From Pseudomonadota bacterium (GTDB taxonomy: Bacteria; Pseudomonadota; Alphaproteobacteria; Rhizobiales; Xanthobacteraceae), in assembly GCA_023390695.1 (NCBI GenBank), contig JAEWCJ010000210.1, positions 1-6,810 on the forward strand: DNA of 6,810 nucleotides, given 5' to 3'. Below the pieces are notes generated by a model. That model made no database searches. It worked only from the letters and a program-made list of their open reading frames with translations, and was not told the DNA's origin. Below, in pieces: positions 4,619-6,810 of the stretch. The first letter of the stretch is position 1; each line of letters starts with the position of its first letter. Made by a program: the position numbers and the translations under genes.

Positions 4619-5386
4619 ATGTTCCACGCAGCCTATCTCCACGTTGCCTACCGCCTGGCCGCCGCCGCGGCCTTCCTCGTCATCCTCTCCATCTCCGCCT
4701 TCCCGCAGGACAGCGCCGCACCGGCGCAAGCCGGACCGCACCTGGCGCAGCGCGCCGCCGAGACACGCCCCGCGCTGCATGGCGTCTCCAGCCGCAACAC
4801 TCCCGGCGATTTCGACTTCTATGTTCTGGCGCTGTCCTGGTCGCCGTCGTTCTGCGAAGCCGCGCAGGAGCGCAATCCGGAGCGGACCCCGCAGCAGCAA
4901 TGCGGCGCACGCCCCTATGCCTTCGTGGTGCACGGCCTCTGGCCGCAGCACGAAACCGGCTTCCCGCGCGACTGCCGGGTGCCGGCCCCGCGCCTCAACC
5001 GCAACATCGTCAACGGCATGCTCGACATCATGCCGAGCCCGCGGCTGGTGTTTAACCAGTGGGACCGGCACGGTACCTGTTCCGGCCTCAACGCCGAGCG
5101 TTATTTCGAGAATGTGCGCAAGGCGCGCGAACAGACGGTCATCCCGCCGCAATACCAGCAGGTGAAGTCCTATCTCACGGTCACGCCGGATGAGGTGGAG
5201 CAGGCCTTTGTCGCCGCCAATCCCGGCCTGTCGCGCGCCGCCATCGCGGTGACCTGCGATCATCGCCGCCTGACCGAAGTGCGCATCTGCATGACCAAGG
5301 ATCTGCGCTTTCGCGACTGCGCCGAAGTCGAACGCCGCGCCTGCCGGCGCGACAAGCTGGTGATGCCGCCGGTGCGCGGCGGCTGA
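4619..5386 (+). CDS. Secreted ribonuclease T2 family protein
   Basis: A 255-residue protein. The ATG at 4619 follows a very strong ribosome site; a TTG at 4547 would add 24 residues without one. A signal peptide covers residues 1-30 (RLAAAAAFLVILSISAFPQ). The RNase T2 domain starts near residue 64 with the bacterial hallmark DFDFYVLALSWSPSFC. CAS1 is FVVHGLWPQ (catalytic His105) and CAS2 is NQWDRHGTCSG (catalytic His151). Cysteines at 79, 95, 119 and 154 plus four more near the C-terminus suit periplasmic disulfides. The family cleaves single-stranded RNA through 2',3'-cyclic phosphates, here probably for periplasmic RNA scavenging. In the family CAS2 normally reads E-W/Y-x-K-H-G; here Gln147 and Arg150 stand where the catalytic Glu and Lys are expected, so activity may be altered. 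RlmJ follows 70 bp downstream. Confidence 0.92.
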   Translation: MFHAAYLHVAYRLAAAAAFLVILSISAFPQDSAAPAQAGPHLAQRAAETRPALHGVSSRNTPGDFDFYVLALSWSPSFCEAAQERNPERTPQQQCGARPYAFVVHGLWPQHETGFPRDCRVPAPRLNRNIVNGMLDIMPSPRLVFNQWDRHGTCSGLNAERYFENVRKAREQTVIPPQYQQVKSYLTVTPDEVEQAFVAANPGLSRAAIAVTCDHRRLTEVRICMTKDLRFRDCAEVERRACRRDKLVMPPVRGG

Positions 5387-5456
5387 ACCGGATGGCCTAT
5401 CGTTGTCGTTTGATCCGGGCCCTGGAGGGCCGCGCTGCCGTGACACCGCGCCCGTC
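5387..5456 (+). other. Short spacer before rlmJ with weak translation signal
   Basis: Within this 70-bp gap, GGCCC (5418-5422) and GGGCC (5427-5431) can pair around a 4-nt loop holding TGGA. The only good Shine-Dalgarno-like string, GGAGGG at 5424-5429, is about 28 nt from the rlmJ ATG and partly within the hairpin, so rlmJ seems to have a weak ribosome site. No promoter or terminator is clear, and readthrough from the RNase T2 gene is possible. Confidence 0.3.
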
Positions 5457-6311
5457 ATGAATTATCGCCACGCCTTTCACGCCGGAAACTTCGCCGATGT
5501 GGTCAAGCATGCGGTGCTGGCGCGCATCGTGCACTACATGCAGCAGAAGGATGCGCCGCTCCGCATCATCGACACGCATGCCGGCGGCGGGCTGTACGAC
5601 CTGCAGGGCAACGAAGCCAGCCGCAGCGGCGAATGGCGCGAGGGCATTGCCCGCATTCTCGATGCCGACCTCGATCCGGCGGCGCGCGAACTGATCGCGC
5701 CCTATCTCGACACCGTGCGCAGCTTCAATCCGGGCGGCCGCCTGACCGCCTATCCCGGTTCGCCGGTGCTGCTGCGGACCTGGCTGCGCCGCGACGACCG
5801 CCTGATCGCCTGCGAGCTCGAGCCCGCCGCGCTTGGCGCCCTGCACCGGGCACTGCGCGGCGACCACCGCTGCAAGGCCATCGAAATCGATGGCTGGACC
5901 GCCCTCTCCGCCTATATCCCGCCGCGCGAGCGGCGCGGTCTGGTGCTGATCGATCCGCCCTTCGAGCAGCCCAACGAGTATCTGCGGCTGGCCGCCGCGC
6001 TCGGCGAAGCCTGGCGCAAATGGCCGACCGGCAGCTATCTCGCCTGGTATCCGGTCAAGGATCCAAAAGAGGTAGGCAGCTTCATCAAGAAAATGCTGCA
6101 GCACGGCATCGACAAGATGCTGCGCCTCGAACTCATTGTTGCAGCGCCCACAGAAACCACGCGCCTGCGCGGCACCGGCCTGATCGCGATCAATCCGCCC
6201 TGGACGCTGGCGCGCGAGATGAAGGTTCTGCTGCCGGCGCTGGCGCAGATCTTTGCACCGGTGGGCAAGGGCACGACCATTGTCGAACCCTTTTCATCAC
6301 AAAGTCGCTAG
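5457..6311 (+). CDS. rlmJ: 23S rRNA (adenine(2030)-N(6))-methyltransferase RlmJ
   Basis: A 284-residue cytosolic protein, close to the 280 of E. coli RlmJ. The ATG at 5457 gives the conserved start MNYRHAFHAGNFADVVKH. A TTG frame from 5403 adds 18 residues that the family lacks. Colinear with E. coli RlmJ: IIDTHAGGGLYDL (37-49, SAM-binding loop), SGEWREGIARI (57-67), YPGSPVLLR (99-107), LIACELEP (116-123), RRGLVLIDPPFE (159-170, N6-methyltransferase motif IV as DPPF where E. coli has DPPY), SYLAWYPVK, and the C-terminal GTGLIAINPPW. The enzyme uses S-adenosylmethionine to methylate A2030 of 23S rRNA during ribosome assembly. F for Y in motif IV is compatible with the family consensus (D/N/S-P-P-Y/F/W). 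The stop TAG is at 6309-6311. It is usually a single housekeeping gene, and the neighbours do not point to an operon. Confidence 0.96.
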   Translation: MNYRHAFHAGNFADVVKHAVLARIVHYMQQKDAPLRIIDTHAGGGLYDLQGNEASRSGEWREGIARILDADLDPAARELIAPYLDTVRSFNPGGRLTAYPGSPVLLRTWLRRDDRLIACELEPAALGALHRALRGDHRCKAIEIDGWTALSAYIPPRERRGLVLIDPPFEQPNEYLRLAAALGEAWRKWPTGSYLAWYPVKDPKEVGSFIKKMLQHGIDKMLRLELIVAAPTETTRLRGTGLIAINPPWTLAREMKVLLPALAQIFAPVGKGTTIVEPFSSQSR

Positions 6312-6512
6312 CTCCGCCGTCACAACCCCTTTCCAGCAAGCCTGCGTTGGTGTTGACTTGTCGCACTGGCTGACGTTCCGCCTCCTTTAAGGGGGGCCGG
6401 CGGAGTGACTGAGGCCGTGAAAGGCTGACGCTTTCCCCGACTGTGAATGTTAGGCGGAGCCACCGCGCCGTGGGGGCCGGTGGCTTGGCAATTGCGGGAA
6501 GGGGATTCCTCA
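6312..6512 (+). promoter_or_regulatory. Structured leader region of the cold-shock gene
   Basis: A 201-bp gap with several RNA-hairpin candidates. CCGCC/GGCGG pair at 6378-6382 and 6399-6403, and GAAAG/CTTTC at 6419-6423 and 6431-6435. The strongest is AGCCACCG (6458-6465) with CGGTGGCT (6478-6485), extended by GCC/GGC inside (6467-6469, 6475-6477). GGAA/TTCC (6497-6500, 6506-6509) would hold the ribosome site GGGGA in its loop. A TTGACT at 6353-6358 may be a -35, but no good -10 follows at 16-18 bp. Long structured leaders are known for CspA-type mRNAs; function here is inferred. Confidence 0.5.
6458..6485 (+). repeat. Stem-loop in the cold-shock leader
   Basis: Perfect 8-bp arms AGCCACCG (6458-6465) and CGGTGGCT (6478-6485), with a further 3-bp GCC/GGC stem inside after one bulged C. 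It ends 27 nt before the cold-shock ATG and leaves the GGGAAGGGG ribosome site free. Its length and position fit a leader RNA element rather than chance, but no known motif was recognised. Confidence 0.45.
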
Positions 6513-6728
6513 ATGGCTCAAGCAGGGACCGTCAAGTTTTTCAATGGCGAGCGCGGCTACGGCTTTATCAAGCCGGACGATGGCGGACGCGATGTGTTCG
6601 TTCACATCACAGCCGTCGAGCAAGCTGGATTGAAGTCACTGACGGAGGGTCAACGTATCACCTTCGATGTCGAGCCCGATAAAAAGGGCAAGGGACCGAA
6701 GGCCGTCAATCTGGTCATCACCGGCTGA
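6513..6728 (+). CDS. CspA-family cold-shock protein
   Basis: A 71-residue single cold-shock domain, the usual length. The ATG at 6513 has a strong ribosome site (GGGAAGGGG, 6496-6504) 8 nt upstream and begins as the family does (MAQAGTVKFFN). RNP1 is RGYGFIKP (14-21) and RNP2 is DVFVHI (27-32). Then come SAVE-like TAVEQAGL (33-40) and the C-terminal strand region EGQRITFDVEPDKKGKGPKAVNLVITG. The protein binds single-stranded RNA and DNA and acts as an RNA chaperone, at low temperature or in stationary phase. An in-frame ATG at 6447 would add 22 residues (Trp/Pro/Gly-rich) not found in the family and lacks a ribosome site, so it is rejected as the main start. Genomes of this group carry several paralogues, so no specific csp symbol is given. 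Regulation through the leader is likely. Confidence 0.95.
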   Translation: MAQAGTVKFFNGERGYGFIKPDDGGRDVFVHITAVEQAGLKSLTEGQRITFDVEPDKKGKGPKAVNLVITG

Positions 6729-6770
6729 CGCCGGAATGCACGATTGACATTCATGCTCTGGGAGTAAACA

Positions 6771-6810
6771 GCGGGCGCCGCCCCGCCCCCCGCCCCGCCC
6801 GTTTGGGCGG
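6771..6810 (+). terminator. C-rich tract and hairpin at the window edge, possible terminator of the cold-shock gene
   Basis: CCGCCC (6795-6800) and GGGCGG (6805-6810) form a perfect 6-bp stem with a GTTT loop, cut by the window end, so the stem may be longer. Before it lie repeated CCGCCCC units (6777-6800). Position, about 65 bp after the stop at 6728, fits a terminator; the T-run that should follow lies outside the window. Confidence 0.45.

Noticed and set aside
4529..5458. 309-residue reverse-strand ORF opposite RNase T2
   Set aside because: The opposite strand encodes unmistakable RNase T2 active-site motifs; the reverse reading is a shadow.
5397..6104. 235-residue reverse-strand ORF opposite rlmJ
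   Set aside because: rlmJ is colinear with the E. coli enzyme along its whole length; the reverse frame has no recognisable domain.
6353..6382. TTGACT as -35 of a sigma-70 promoter for the cold-shock gene
   Set aside because: The hexamer at the right spacing (TTCCGC) does not resemble a -10 element, so no full promoter is called.
6744..6770. TTGACA with TAAACA as a promoter for a gene beyond the window
   Set aside because: The spacer is only 15 bp and the next gene is not visible.

Overview
This is a GC-rich chromosomal window that reads as an alphaproteobacterium, most likely of the Bradyrhizobium/Rhodopseudomonas/Afipia group of the Rhizobiales (Hyphomicrobiales). The assignment is an inference. 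It rests on base composition, two DUF1236-type secreted proteins, an alphaproteobacterial type of RlmJ and a CspA-family protein of the rhizobial type. No mobile element, tRNA, rRNA or CRISPR array is visible, so the window looks like ordinary housekeeping and conserved-hypothetical chromosome.

Layout. 1-323: 3' end of a SnoaL/NTF2-like protein (+). 540-977: conserved hypothetical with a disordered Arg/Pro-rich N-terminus and a helical core, closed by a strong hairpin terminator at 981-1018. 1153-1290: a 45-residue single-span membrane protein, preceded by two inverted repeats. 1445-2320: a signal-peptide protein with outer-membrane beta-barrel character. 2327-2725 and 2734-3228 (-): two tandem secreted DUF1236-like proteins 8 bp apart, probably one operon, convergent with the previous gene. 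3341-3817 (-): PaaI-like hotdog thioesterase. 3818-4052: divergent control region with two long palindromes. 4053-4517: small secreted four-cysteine protein (+). 4619-5386: secreted RNase T2 (+). 5457-6311: RlmJ, the 23S rRNA m6A2030 methyltransferase (+). 6312-6512: structured leader of a cold-shock protein gene at 6513-6728 (+). The window ends in a C-rich tract and a hairpin that may be the cold-shock gene's terminator.

How the genes relate. There is no obvious single pathway. Six products carry or probably carry export or membrane signals (the small membrane protein, the barrel-like protein, both DUF1236 proteins, the four-cysteine protein and RNase T2), so the middle of the window is rich in envelope and periplasmic functions. 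RNase T2, RlmJ and the cold-shock protein all act on RNA, but the gaps between them (70 and 201 bp) do not prove cotranscription. I see no convincing undescribed multi-gene system. The most worthwhile leads are the altered active-site motif of the RNase T2, the small membrane protein, the barrel-like protein of unknown function, and the cold-shock leader.
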